The notes under the pieces were generated by a model that saw only the letters and a list, made by a program, of their open reading frames with translations, made no database searches and was not told where the DNA came from. Below, piece after piece: positions 1 through 13,095 of a DNA stretch of 64,000 bases. Both the position numbers and the translations under genes were made by a program. The DNA lies in contig VICG01000014.1 of NCBI GenBank assembly GCA_008692225.1, positions 620,001 to 684,000 of the forward strand, given 5' to 3'. The DNA comes from Monilinia fructicola (lineage: Eukaryota; Ascomycota; Leotiomycetes; Helotiales; Sclerotiniaceae). Every line of letters starts with the position of its first letter. The first letter of the stretch is position 1.

Positions 1-538
1 ACGGGGGAGGGCTTACAGCGGGATTTTGAGGAGAGGTAACTTACATTCCATCCGACAGCGAACCCGAGCGCATCATCCACATATCGAGCACAGAATTGTG
101 GGATAGCTCCAGGTAAAGGTAACCATGTAGCCATCTCACCCAAGCATTGCATCATGGCATAAATGGCAACACCAGTAAAGCTGTAACCCAAGAGAATGGA
201 GAGAGGACCAGCTTGTGTGAGAGCACTTCCGATACCTAAGAAGAGACCGGTACCAATTGTACCACCGAGCGCAATAAATTGAATATGTCTCGATTTCAAT
301 CTTTGAGCAAAACAGTTAGCTTTCGCTGACTAGGAGCTATCTGTCTCATATATGGACCTTACCCTCGAGATACATAGCCATATTCCTCAGCAGTTTCAAT
401 ATTTCCATAGAGCTCACCAGCTTCTTGGACGCGACTGGCTTTTGTTGCGTGGCCAGTAGCAGGATCGACATATTGGGCGTGAGCATGATTTCCGTTATAG
501 TCAGGCGACTCATTGACGTTGTAGTGTTCCTTCTCCAT
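1..538 (-). CDS. Amino-acid permease (APC superfamily, YAT type), 5' part only
   Basis: Plasma-membrane amino-acid/proton symporter of the fungal YAT family, cut by the left window edge. The start is the ATG at 538-536. Exon 1 (538-363) encodes a hydrophilic cytosolic tail and ends at a GTAAGG donor. Exon 2 (300-45) follows a CAAAG acceptor and ends at a GTAAGT donor at 44-39, so a third exon lies outside. Joined in phase, exon 2 begins LKSRHIQFIALGGTIGTGLF, the hallmark start of TM1 in this family, and continues through TM2 with MMQCLGEMATWLPLPG and the conserved GFAVGWN block. About 144 residues of a usual 520-580 are visible. Family membership is clear; substrate (general, proline, basic) cannot be decided from this part. 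The 61-nt first intron is normal for these fungi. Confidence 0.9.
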
Positions 539-3500
539 TATTGCAGGTGGAAAATGGATTAATTTTGACGGAAAGGAATAAGAGGAAGAGGAGAATTGAT
601 AAAGGGCTGGATGGTCGAGCGACTTTATACAACCCTCCGGCTTGAAGTGTTGAACGTGAATGGTACCCAAGAAGCAAGACTAGTGAATTATTACTGTTCG
701 ACCTACCATGCCGTACCAAAACGCCATTTCAAGCACTCTGCAGCTGCAGGTTGTTTCAATTTCCAGCTCCTCGGCCCATTGGATATGAATGGAAACTTGA
801 TATTGGATGACCAGACACGCAGTGCGCATTGGCCGGGGTCAAATCAATCACAAGGGTTTGTTAAGGACCGGAGCACCATACACACTACCCCATCATTCAC
901 CTTTCAACACCCAACATGAACTAGTGGTTAATCACGTCAGGAAGTCTATGTTTTGGGGAAGTGGGAGGGATTCCGGAAGCTCCTTCGTTATCAAAAAGCA
1001 TGGATGGATTTCAAAATTCGAAGATTCTTGCAGAAAGCCGCTACTAATGATGTGATGTGATGTACTGATGCGGACTTTAATTTGTGTTCAAAGACAAGGG
1101 CTACTTCGACACAATAGGCTTGGTAGGGAAGGTCGTACAGACTATGCAGGTTGCAGAACATTGCTGATGCCTTGAATGCCACCTGTAACTTTTCTCCTCA
1201 GCAGGATGTCTATTTAGGCATCCCTTAAGCCAAAAGTTTTACAACAAACCCTTCATATAATATGTGGGAGCGCCGGAGAACGAGAGGAAAATTGCAAAGA
1301 TTGGCAACTTTGTTTCAAAGTGCAGTAGACAGAAGGGACGATAACTCCTATCTCATCTGCTGTCTGTCTAATCGCTTTAGTTCTAGTATGAGATGTCTTT
1401 TCGGCGACGCCGCCCACTGACCTGCCATTTTTAGAGAAACGGCCGAACTAATACTTGATATTTCTCATATTCGATATATCCTTGGGAAGAAAAACTCGCA
1501 AATGAGAAAGTCGATTTTCTCATTAGTTAGTTCTATTAGCTTTGAGATACAGCACTTCAATCAACCAATTAGCCAATTAGCCAATCATACAATTGATGCT
1601 AATTTAATCTTGTAAGGGATGGGATGGGATGGGATGGGATGCGAGGGCATGGCATGGCATGGCATGGAATGGCTGATAAGCTTACTAGGGGGGAGGATTC
1701 AAATATTAGCCAATAACCGAAGCTTAAGGTTGACCAATTGAATCTAGCGTTATCCTTAGCGTGGCTTTTAGCTCCGGGGTTCTTTGGCGGAGAATCAAAT
1801 GAGACGGGAAGCTTGCAGGCTGACTGACAGCTTTCCCAAAATCTTCACCAAAAACATCTAGGTCCTCAGTCTCATAGCATACCTAGGTACACACAGATCC
1901 TTCAGATCAGGAATCGATCACGTCAAAAAATCGGCATGTAACGAGCGATATATCATACACAATGTTTCTCATCCCAGAAACAACCCGATCAAGTAAGAAA
2001 GAAGCCTTTGAATCTCTCCGTCTGACCATAAGTGTCCATATAACCTTATTATCTCTCAAATTAGAAAGCCATAAGCATGGAACGAATACAAGCCAGAGGC
2101 GATTATTGTACTACCACAATGAGCAGTCAAGAAAGACATAGGAGATTCTTTAGAGGAGGTAGACAAGCCCCGTACCAAGAAATTTGGTCCGACGTAACGC
2201 CAACAGATAACATTACAGATATTCCTCTGTACGTTTCCAAATAAGGCAGAGTTCTGGAATCATGCACCGAAGTATATGTTTCTGTGGCGACATTTCAAGC
2301 CGTGTGTGGGTACTGACAGGATGCAAGGGGGCCATGTCTTCGTCTCTCCACGAATCCTCTAGATACCCCAACCTTGCCAAGATATGGATGATAAGAATCA
2401 GACGAATTACAAGATCATTCTACCCACCAATTCATATGATCCTACAACTTCTTGCATATGAAGTTTCTACCAACAGGCCTTTTGCCACGATATTTCAAGT
2501 GAACCAACATCTAAATCTTCCATCAAGCATAAAACTTCTAGAAAACGACTTGGAACTGATCGAAGGTTGACCACACCTCTGATTTCTTGATTTTTTTGGT
2601 ATACAGGCGCACGTGAAGAGAGATCGGATAATAACCATAAGATTTGATGGGCCTAGAACGACCAACCGTTGGCTTCTCGGATCCACTCGCTGATCCAACG
2701 TTTTCCTTATCTCTCAAGACCACCTAACTCGATTAGAGCTCACGTCGGAGAGTGGACAGAGCCCGACAGACTCACAGATTTGACAAGACATAATCTCAGT
2801 AATTCAAGGGTTATGTTCAGGGTGTGACCCGATGAGGAAGGTTGGATAGTGGCATTCACCACGTGTAAATCTACTGCTATTTCATTTCCCTTCATGAATA
2901 CCTAGTTACAGAGTGTTTTACCTGTACTACGACAGCTTGAGGTATTTATGTACGTACGTTTCTCTTTCATCTTTCCTTGCAAATCATCGTCTACCACAAG
3001 TGTATGGTTTCGGGTCATTTTATGTAATTGCATTCAATGTTGCCAATGTAAGCAAGCAGAATCAAGTCATGTGAGGCGGGGAACACAAGCTGAGAATAGC
3101 CTATGTTCGTGTTCTCGAACGAGGGTCTTGGCCGAAGTAGAAACAAGCTACGCCGAGAGTATCCGCTTTTTTGTCTAAACTTTCCCAGCCTCTACAGTGT
3201 AGCTCTTTCATGGCTAATCCAACAAGGCTAACAAAAGTTGTCATTCTTTTGGTAGTCTGAGCGTAAAATGAATAGCTTCATTTGTGGAATCATTTCTTCG
3301 AGCCACGGTAATATACCGGTGATGTTGTTGAGCGTAAGCCACTATCGGGCGCTATAATCCTGTCTGTGGTTTAGACGTGCCCAGGTGAGATACAGTATGA
3401 CCAAGTGGGGTGCTTATGGTGTGTTTCTTTTCGCCGCGCGCGAATCTTACGAGTGATAGGATGATAACACGCGAGCTGAAGATAAGTGACGAGTTTTATT

Positions 3501-6500
3501 CTCATCTCATTGTTGAAGCTTATAGAGTCACCATGAACTATACATTTCGCGTACAGAAGATTGGTAGGCCAGATTGGTGAGTGGTTTCTTTTTCGGTCGA
3601 CCAATCTTTATTCGTACCTTTCTGCTGGTACGGGCTTCCTCGTGTGAGTTTGCAAGGCTTTCATGCTATCCAAGTAAGGGTACATATAATTTAATTCTGC
3701 CTGGCATTTTTACTTTGAATACTTTTGTAGTTTCGAAATTTTACCGGGAGATTAGTACATGAGCACTCAATGAATCTGTCTCGAGAGCGGAGAACCCTCT
3801 CCAGTCGAGACATAATTCTCTAAATTGCATTGTCGTGTTGGGCATGCAATTGGATCACAATTAGAAAAGCTGAGATAAGCAAACCGTCAAGTTGACAGGC
3901 TCACGTCGGGGTTGGAGCTGTTCGTTTATGATGTTGTGAGGCGGAGATGAGAGGCGAGTGATGAGAGTCAAGTCAGATGTTTTTAGTTTTATGTGCAGTG
4001 ATAAGGCGCCGCACTTAGGATATAATAGCTTTGCACTAGTGTCAAGAAATTCTTCGTACCAGCTGCGGCAAATTTGCAAAATGTCCTCGCTTGCAATGGT
4101 GTTAGACCTGCAAGTGAGATACCGTTTCCAAAGGGTCTTGAACTTGTAAACTTTGGAGGCTCTACGCTTATTCGTATGTTCTTTGGCCGGTAATTAATTT
4201 ATAGGTTGCCATTCAATGGTATTCACTGTTTTACTGCTACTTTGATAACTTCAGCACTGTTCGTTTTGATTACTGGTTAACGGTATTTAACCGACTGTTT
4301 TACTGTAGGTGTCTCGGCAGCAAAAGCTTGTTGAAAGTTTCACCGGTAATAAACTAATAATGCATGTCACAATAACCTCAAGTAAACATGCACCCGAGAT
4401 TTATAAACTATGCTTTACTTGGCAAATGTTTCCCATATTTCGGTTGCTTGCCGGCTCACGATCTGGGAGGGCCCGGGTACTTTCGTATTACAATTTCATA
4501 TCACCTGTAGTTACCTTGTTCTTGATATCAAGGGATCCTGTTGAGAATTTCAGGATCCACTGCTTCTCCTAAACGGTGCCGAATGCATTTTGAGTTTAAG
4601 GTTAAGTATTAAATTTCGATATCTTTTCAGATTGTCTTTTCGTCTAACAGTTCATCTGGACCGCTGGTTGAGGCACTTCCGAGCCTTTCTCGGTTTGAAT
4701 ATCATTCTAGGCATGTGTTGCTTAATTCTTCAGGTAATGAGCTAAGTTTGGGATGAGTGTAAAATTTACCAAGACTAGTTACCTGCACTTTGAGAGGTGA
4801 GTTAAAAATAGAGGGGTACACACGTGTAGACCTTGCGATTAAAACAAACTCATATCGGGATGCTTGTGAAAAGAAAATTTATCCTTGCTGCGACCCCGGC
4901 TATATAGAAGGATAATAGATCTTCTATCGAAAACGTAGGAATCAAAGACGATGGTTAGCACAAAGAGCTATTCCCGGCTGGGTGTTAATCTGTCACCAGA
5001 GCAGGGACACCAATTTTCACTCAAGGAGAGCTTTCAAGTTCTATTTTTGGAAAGAGACTGTTTCGAGTATGGCATATATTTGGATGTGGAGACTATAAGA
5101 TCATGTATTACCACGAAGCTGGTTTCTACGGCTACTATTTTCTGATGAATCACACCGTTGAGTGTCTTTGTATCATTTGTTAGAGTTTGGTTGTCATGCT
5201 ATTTATTTATTATTAGAGATTCGAGAATAGTATTTGCTACTGATTTGATTTCTTTCTATTCCTCTCTCTTATGGCCATATTTTCGTGATTCTCTTTCTCT
5301 CTTGGTAAATCTAGGCTGGGCGTTTAATGTCATCATGGCGGAGAACTATAGATGCTAATATTAAGGAGGGCGGTAGGCCATGGTAATAATGTCGGTATCA
5401 ATTCCATTTCTCTCAATAATTTTTTCAAATTATCCTCTTTCTACGAACTCAATTGGCTCCAATGGCTTTGCGTCAAAGTTGACAGATTGCGTTATGGTGA
5501 GTTGGAGGGAAGGATAAGATAGGCTGGCGAGTTGCGACCTAACGTCTATAAGACTCGTTCTTGTATTCAATATCATCACGGGTTGAGAAAATTGTTCGAA
5601 TATAGTTCTTACCTGTGGCTAATATTGTATTTCTCCTGCTACCAATGTGCGAGATAGTTCAACGAGAAAAACCTTGGTGCTTAGCATCATCAGGTGACAG
5701 TTTTCTCCGCTAGATTGAATAGCACAGTGGGATGATCGACCCATGAGGCTGCGGCAGTAGTATGCCCTGTGATTGAGTTAGTATACACAGTTTCTCGGGA
5801 AGAAAGATATCTATTCCAGAGGAATGAACAGAGTCTTCATTTTTTTGCTGGAACGCAGCACGTCTTGGGCTATATTTCATATTCAGAAAAGTAGCAAGCC
5901 GCGCCAAACAACGCCCCCCAAGTATATGGCATGATCTCAGTTCTACGAGAAAGTCTCTCCTCCCAAGCTTGCGCTACGCATCAGGGGTAACTCGCCTGAG
6001 ATTTAGCCTTCGTACTGCTGAGTAGTCAATCGTGGGTAATCACAGCCAAACAAATAATATATAAGCGCGAGGGAATATGAGAATCTCTATCTCCAACCAA
6101 CACACTGAATCATACTATCTATCGTTGCGAAAATTCTATAGCTATTTCTTAGCAAAATAACCAAACCAAACTAAAACCCCATATTCAAGTTCCAACGCAC
6201 CAGAAAATTCACGTCATACAGCCAGCTATTTACTCTGGCTAGATCTATACCAATAGTACTATTTTTTGTAATATACCCCAATTACTCTCGGTATCTATCT
6301 CTTTGCAAGAGAGTACAGTACTAAAGGCATCGATATACATGCAGGGTATACACCCCTCCACTCAAAAGTCCGGACAACAACACCTAGATCCAGAACCAAC
6401 GACCAAAAATCCGCTAGCCATATTCCTTGCATATTAATGGATTTCAAAATCTACACAGCAAGACGATCTCCACAAATGAAGCATCGCGCATCCCCTACAC

Positions 6501-6890
6501 CATCCTCGGAGACCACGAAAGAACGAAATATCCCTCCCTGCCAAGTCCCACGCTCTTAACGCCGCTCCGCTAACCTAGCCCGGCACCTCTCCCCCCCGTC
6601 GATCTCGACCCGGCATGATTGTGCCATGGTATAGCTATTCCTCCTCACGTGCGGAAGGAATCCGCGGTGTAACCTGACCGACTGTAGGGATGAATCATTG
6701 GGGCTCCTCACATGCCATACCGGCCTTATTTCACTTACCCCTGCTTACCAACCTCATGACTCCATACTCCGTTCGTCCAGCTTTCCATCCCTCCACTGAA
6801 AGAAACAGGAACGCTGTTGATTGTCCGAGGAACTATCGATAGATCGATCCATCATTCTGGCAAATGCGGAGGATGACCAGCTAATCTCTC
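539..6890. other. Long intergenic region without a supportable gene
   Basis: Both strands were read. The open frames here are short (under about 110 codons), have no recognisable domain and no consistent splice pattern. A pentanucleotide tract lies at 1616-1671. A TATA-like stretch near 6057-6066 precedes a CT/CA-rich leader-like sequence (6085-6230), as in fungal promoters, but no convincing coding region follows; a 40-codon ORF at about 6438-6560 is too short to call. A palindrome TACCTAGGTA sits at 1880-1889. Confidence 0.6.
1616..1671. repeat. Pentanucleotide microsatellite (GGGAT then GGCAT)
   Basis: About four GGGAT units pass into a run of GGCAT units, which looks like a single tract that has drifted by point changes. 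It is intergenic. Confidence 0.9.
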
Positions 6891-6892
6891 AT

Positions 6893-6992
6893 GTCCAACA
6901 GCCAACAGCCACAGCCACAACCACAGCCAACAGCCAACAGCCAACAGCCACAGCCACAACCACAGCCAACAGCCAACAGCCAACATCCACGC
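6893..6992. repeat. CAACAGCCA/CAGCCACAACCA minisatellite
   Basis: A purely A/C/G strand repeat built from CAACAGCCA and CAGCCACAACCA. A higher-order unit of roughly 45 bp appears twice. It could be read as Pro/Gln-rich peptide in one frame, but no gene context supports translation. Confidence 0.85.
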
Positions 6993-7261
6993 CCAACCCA
7001 CAGCCCTAACAACCAAACCCCAGATAACAACGCAGTCAGTAACCATCAAAAGACATCCATCCATCCATCACGATCTACAATTGCCGAAAGAAACCCAACA
7101 GGGATTCTCCATTTCACGAACCTTGCAAATCCTACAATGTATCTACCGAGGTTATACGCGTATATATAATGCAGTCATTATATAAAGAAGAAAGGAAGAG
7201 GTGTGCATTAATGGAAGACGATCGCTTGATCATATCTACATCCCCATCGCCATCTATCTCC

Positions 7262-7351
7262 AATCCATCCATCTATCCATCCATCCATCCATCCATCCAT
7301 CCATCCATCCATCCATCCATCCATCCATCCATCCATCCATCCATCCATCCA
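7262..7351. repeat. (CCAT)n microsatellite, about 21 units
   Basis: An almost uninterrupted CCAT/ATCC tract of about 88 bp. It is the first of a chain of different microsatellites running to about 8065. Confidence 0.95.
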
Positions 7352-7420
7352 GTCACCCCAACCCCAAGCGACAGGCCCGATCATAAATCACAAACCACAA
7401 ACCACCAAGCCGAACGCGCA

Positions 7421-7600
7421 ACCACAGAACACAGAACACAGAACACAGAACACAGAATACGAAATACGAAACACTCAACACATGACTGCGGATCTTGAAC
7501 GCGAAAATAGGGCGACTCTTACCCTTACTCTTAATCTTGATCTTAATCTTACTCTTACTCTTACTCTTACTCTTACTCTTAATCTTAATCTTACTCTTAG
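7421..7600. repeat. Heptamer (CAGAACA)n and hexamer (CTTACT/CTTAAT)n tracts
   Basis: Two adjacent tracts: a CAGAACA-type heptamer at about 7424-7470, and a hexamer at about 7516-7600 that alternates CTTACT with CTTAAT or CTTGAT, suggesting block-wise slippage between two variant units. Noncoding. Confidence 0.9.
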
Positions 7601-7799
7601 CAAGATGTCGCGCGGGGGAGCAAAGCAAAGCAAAGCAACGACCCACGCCCCACGGCCACGCCCCATGACCAAAGACCAACAGATCGCATACCAACGCAAG
7701 AGAGATAACGCAAAGGGGAACGAGAGATGTGATGATTATAGCTGCCTACCTACCTATACTCCACACTCCAAACCAAGCGTCCGATATTTGTAAGAATGC

Positions 7800-8065
7800 C
7801 CTTTCTTTCTTTCTTTCTTTCGTTCTTTCGTTCTTTCGTTCTTTTCTTTTCCCTTTTCCCGTCCTCGTTCCCTCTCCTCTCCTCTCCTCTCCTCTCCTCT
7901 CCTCTCCTCTCTTCTCCTCTTCTTCTCCTCTCACCCCAACTCCTCCAATGAACATCCATCCATCCATCCCTACCCCCGCACTCACCCCATCCCACCCCAC
8001 CCCATCTAGATCAAGAATCCGGCTGCCCTTCCCCTGCCCTCCCCTGCCCTCCCCTCCCCTCCCAC
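7800..8065. repeat. Pyrimidine-strand repeat block: (TTTC)n, (CTCTC)n, CCCCTGCCCT
   Basis: A polypyrimidine stretch made of TTTC/GTTC tetramers (7801-7845), CTCTC pentamers (about 7872-7932) and CCCTGCCCCT decamers (8030-8065). Long one-strand pyrimidine runs can form triplex DNA; that property is general knowledge, not shown here. Confidence 0.85.
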
Positions 8066-8583
8066 AAAAATCCATCACGCACCATCGCAACTCTAATTCC
8101 GAGGATCCAAAAAGGAAAAGGAAAAGAAAAAGAGAAATAAAAGAAAAAGTTCCACGGAGACAAGTTCAAATATTATGAAATTATTATAATGTAACCGGGC
8201 CTTCAAGAAAGGTAATAATCTAATATCTTCCATCTTGATTTATCTCATAATGTTCTATGTCTTAAATAGTAAATACATGTGAGAAAAAAGTAAATATATA
8301 AAGCGCAAATTGGGTATCCATAACTGTCCATCCATCTATTTGTCCGTTCTCCCATTAAATTCCATAAACGCCTCGCAAATTATGTATAAATATACAACAC
8401 ATCTATATCGTATTTGCCCCTTTCAAAAATTCCTGGGTTGAAAAAGAAAACCTCAACAGATGAGATTTCATATTGAGTTGTATTATGTCGAAATCATCGA
8501 TATTTGTAATATCGAATCGTAATATATTATAATGTCAAGTCCGGTCACAGCCCATCGTTGAATTATTGGTTATGCTAGGCTTT

Positions 8584-11191
8584 TCATTCTCCAAGAACTT
8601 CAGCCAGAGCATCATGATCAATTGTATCGGGAATAACCTTGCTAGGCGCCTTTTCTGTCTGTCTAAATCCCGGAATTGGACCTTTTTGATTGATCCCTGC
8701 GGCTCTTCCCATGATAGCCCTGATCGGGTCTGGAGTTACTGATATGGCTGGAGTACTAACCGCTCGAACTGTTGGTGGAGGAATCGGGATTTTGAGCTTC
8801 AGAAGTACTCCTAAGATCATTTGTTGATTTGACAGGAGACATTCCCCCATCGACCGAAAACCCATCCGCCAACTTTCTTTCCTAGACCATTACTATTATT
8901 ATTCCCCTCGGTGGATGAGCCGGATCGAATAGAACTTCTGTCATTACTGTGTGATCTCGTCGAGTTTGTGTACCCGATGTTTGACCGAAGGTAGGTTGTA
9001 CTACTTTGGCCAGTTCGAGATAATGTAGGTTGAGCTGTGATCATAGATGCACTCGTAATAGTTTCCGTGCAATATGCTGATGTTGGGTTTGAAAGCCTAG
9101 ATCGTGGTCTAACAACTACCCCTGCGGAGGTCATATTTATTTGCGATGGTCGTGCTTTCAATGTGTGAATATCAATGCCTGAAATTGAGACGATTGATTC
9201 GTAAGATGAAGAACGGCGTAGGCTAGGACCAAATTGGGGAAGCATCCATTCCTCAACCATATTGTCAGAAACATCTGAATTAGTAGGGTTTGTAGAATCA
9301 TCCACGAGGGAAGGAATATCGGTGATCTGTAGGCCGGAAACATCATTAGAATCATCATCTTCCTCTTCATGAATTACATGATGTGGTTGAAAGTTCGTGA
9401 TGGCAGCAAAACTTCGAGTTGAAACTTCGGATGGTCGTTTCCTGTGATATGAGGGATGAACCCGAGGGGAAGATGGATCAATACTGGAGGTAGGTGATGT
9501 CGGACGTGAAGACTCGAGATCAAAATTTCGATCGAATAGCGTACTGTTTCGATACATGGATTGTGGGGAAGACGGCACTGATGAAGGAGCAAATTCTGAA
9601 AGTTGGCCAGATTGAACCGACCATCGGTGATTGGTGTTGATAGGGCTTGGGACTGTGACTGCTGTTTGGGATAGGATAGCATTCTCAGTGCCCCTAGAAA
9701 GTCGCGGAGATTGAGGACTTCTTGTTAGAGGAGAGAAGATGCTGGAATTTAGAGAGGTTCGCTTCTTTTTCGGCTTGCGCGCTTCTTCTCTCTTCGGTGT
9801 ATGATAATGGTGATGTATGTGAAGTGTTTGAGAAACAATTTGCGGTTCTTGTGACGGCGCTTCTGGTTCTTGTTCGCTTGGCGCAAGTTCTGCCCCTAAT
9901 GTCCGTTGATGCGTTTCGTTTTTTGATATTGTCCGCGTACATTGGTTGATGCATCGATAACTGTTCCCGTAACATCTGCACCTCATCGTTTGAGTTCATC
10001 AACATCTCCCTCAATTCCACAATTCCAAGTTGTAGGTTCGCGTTGTCCTTGAGGATATCCTTCACAAAATGTGATACAACCCCAGTACCGTGCTTACTTT
10101 TTCCGGTTGTCATAGCAGCGGCACCCTTCAACCGACAGGCGGCTGTATCTAATTCTCGTTCGACAGTTCGTTGACGTTCCATGCGACCTAAAATTTCCAC
10201 ATGGCGTTCCCTCTCCTCTCGTGCCTCCCGTTCAATTCTTTCCAGCTGATCCTGCAAATCACACAATCCCCTTTCCGCTCTCTTCCATCTCAGTACAGCA
10301 GCACGCTCTTCAGCTGCCGTTTGCGTAATTGTCTTTCGTAAAGTCTCTTGTTCTTCCTCCAAGATCGCTAGGTCCTTCTCCAGTTGATGTGTTCTCGACG
10401 CCAACGTCTCTAAGCGTTTCATTTCGGTATGGGTACTCTGCAAAGTCGTCTCGAGTAATTTGATCTGCAATTCCGATTCCTCATAACTACCATTGAGACC
10501 CTCTAATTGATCCAGCAGCCCTTTGTTCTCCTCGATCGTCCTTTCGTTCTTCACTTCCAATTCCCTCTTATCCACCTCCAACTGCTCAATCTTCGCCGTC
10601 ATCTTTGCACGTTCTCGTTCGGCATCGATCATATAATGCTCGTGCCGTTCCAACAAAGCCTGTAGAGCGAAAGTTAATGATTGATCCATCTTCCCGATAT
10701 TTATTCCTCCTCTACTTCTTCACATCCATGTCATCTAGATATACATGGGCGCGTGGGATAACGCGGGGTGGTCAAACAAAAAGAAGATTAGATTAATTTA
10801 AATCGATAGTAAAAATATAGTCAACACCAAGATCTGAGTATCCACTTCCCCTAAGGGAAAATGTTTTGCTACTTTAATTTCCCTTCGGGTTTGACGGTGC
10901 GAAGGGAAAGAAGAGGTATAGGAGGAATGTAGAACTTCTGAGATCGATAGTAACATAAACACCAAAAAGGAGAGACATATGACCGAGAGAGAGGGAGGGA
11001 GAGAGAGGGAAATCCTACCTGACCCATTTGAGCAGCCAACGTCACATCCCCTTCTAACTTATCCACGATTTCCCCATTGTGGACGAGAAATGCGCAATCT
11101 TTCGGCCACAACAACATTTGAGCGTGTTACTGTGTTGTTCATTATTTTGTAAGTCTGGAATGTGTTCAATTAGATCTGATAAATCAGCCAT
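8584..11191 (-). CDS. Conserved fungal coiled-coil protein, two apparent frameshifts
   Basis: Four exons fit: 11191-11019, 10659-9941, 9876-8761, 8696-8584, about 706 residues. The N-terminus (MADLSDLIEHIPDLQ) leads to a CCCGRKDCAFLVHN segment, then ALLERHEHY opens a long Glu/Arg-rich coiled coil (about 60-300) ending VVSHFVKDILKDNANLQ. The middle is Ser/Pro-rich with LHIHHHYH followed by a KKKR patch; the C-terminus has KVGGWVFGRWG and GINQKGPIPGF. I recall this arrangement from a conserved Pezizomycotina family often mislabelled myosin class II heavy chain-like; there is no motor domain. The reading frame closes only if one base is added at 11097-11103 (between CGRK and DCAF) and one G removed from the G5 run at 8844-8848. 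With both corrections all intron phases agree, so the gene was recently intact or the assembly carries indels. The intron at 9940-9877 is the least certain. Function unknown; possibly cytoskeletal or scaffold. Confidence 0.8.
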
Positions 11192-11616
11192 GATTGAGGC
11201 TTTATTATTATTATTATTCTCCCTTTCTTCATGCAACACGGCAGCTTTTAAAGCGGGAAGCTAAGAAAGTGGCTGGGTTTGACTGATTTGTTGAAGAATT
11301 CTTGGGGTTCAGGGTTGTTAAACTTCTTTTTTTTGAGTCTTGGTGAAGCGTTGTACTCCCTAGTAACATGGTCGCGATATGATTTATTTTGTTGTAGACA
11401 TCTGCATGATTTCAAGATCTTGTTTTGGCTTTTGGCTTTTGGCTTTTTTGGTTTTTGGTTTTGAGATTATATTGATAGTTGATGATTCTTTGTATTTTGG
11501 TGTAATGGTTGATGAGGAGAGGGAATAGGAAAAGGAGGGAGAAAGAAGCAAGGAAGAAAGAAGGAAGGAAGAAGAAAAAGGGAAGAAAAGAAAAGGCATG
11601 CCAACACTTATAATAT

Positions 11617-11712
11617 GAATTGAATGGATTGAATGGATTGAATGGATTGAATGGATTGACTGGATGGATTTATGAATGTATGAATGAATGAACGTATGAA
11701 TGAATATCCATC
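11617..11712. repeat. (GAATGGATT)n followed by (GAATGAAT/GTATGAAT)n
   Basis: A nonamer repeat, GAATGGATT, passes into a degenerate GAATGAAT octamer tract, a probable shared origin by slippage. It lies upstream of the coiled-coil gene. Confidence 0.85.
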
Positions 11713-11916
11713 CATACAAATGGAATGAGTATAAACATGATTGTATAGAGAAGATGGAGGTTGAGGATATTAAATTTGTCGGACTCGGAATGCTAATTAA
11801 AACCTTAATTAGTTAATGGGTATAATTATATACTAGTCAAGGTAAGTAGGTAAATATATTTATCTTTATTATATAGATATGAGATTGATATTAGATAAGT
11901 AAGTAGATGTGTATAT

Positions 11917-12175
<259 letters not shown>

Positions 12176-12777
12176 TTTATTTATTTTTATATATTGATTA
12201 TTATTATCTTTATTATTGTATAAATAAATAATAATGTATTAAAAACTTTTATTTTTTTATTATCCTTATGAAATTTATAATCAACTATTATTATTACCAT
12301 CTATCTACTCGAGTATCTACCTAGGTATCTAGATATGAATTTAGTTAACCTTAACCTTACTATAGAATCAATTCATTGTCATCCATGAGACCTTTGCACT
12401 CTATACTCCGTACAAATCAATTCTTCAAGAGGATCCCTCGATCATCCCATCCATCCATCCATCCATCATCGTAACTCCTCCATCCGCGCTTCCTATTAAT
12501 ATTGGGGCCGAACCTTTTTTAATCCAGCTGGAGGGAGGTACTCCCGCAAAATGATTGGTTCTCGTTCATTCTTGTCTATTTACTAATTCCTCAAAATGGA
12601 AAGTCCAATCTCGTCATTATGGAGGAAACATAAATTCTTTCATGCAGTGGTGATCGAGTTGATCTAGTCCTCCGTGTGTACATTGTACAATTTACACTGT
12701 ATGTATCTACGAAGCTAGTACTACTCGAGTAGTAATTGCAATGTTGCACGAGTAGTACATTTTTATTATTCCCAGCT

Positions 12778-12834
12778 GGAATTAATTGAATTAATTGAAT
12801 TAATTGAATTAATTGAATTAATTGAATTAATTGA
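12778..12834. repeat. (AATTAATTG)n microsatellite
   Basis: About six nonamer units, self-complementary enough (AATTAATT) to form small hairpins. The unit is one base different from the ATTAATTAT unit at 11.9 kb. Confidence 0.9.
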
Positions 12835-13029
12835 TTGATGAATTTACCTCCGTCCTCCATCCTCCGTCCTCCGTACAGCAAATGTACTCGAGACTCGAGT
12901 GCAGCAAACAGATAGACATAACATCATTATCAACACAACCTTGGAATGCTTCAATGCTTGTACAAATCCTTTTTTATACTCGGTACAACAAGTAGAAGTA
13001 CAATTTATAAGAACAGCGCACAATTTCAA

Positions 13030-13095
13030 TGGGAAAATTGAAGGAAATGGAATTGGCATTAGCATTGGCATTGGCATTGGCATTGGAAATGGAAA
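13030..13095. repeat. (GGCATT/GGAAAT)n hexamer tract
   Basis: Hexamer units GGCATT with GGAAAT variants run about 60 bp; a second small tract, CATATCAAA repeated three times, follows at 13143-13167. Confidence 0.85.
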
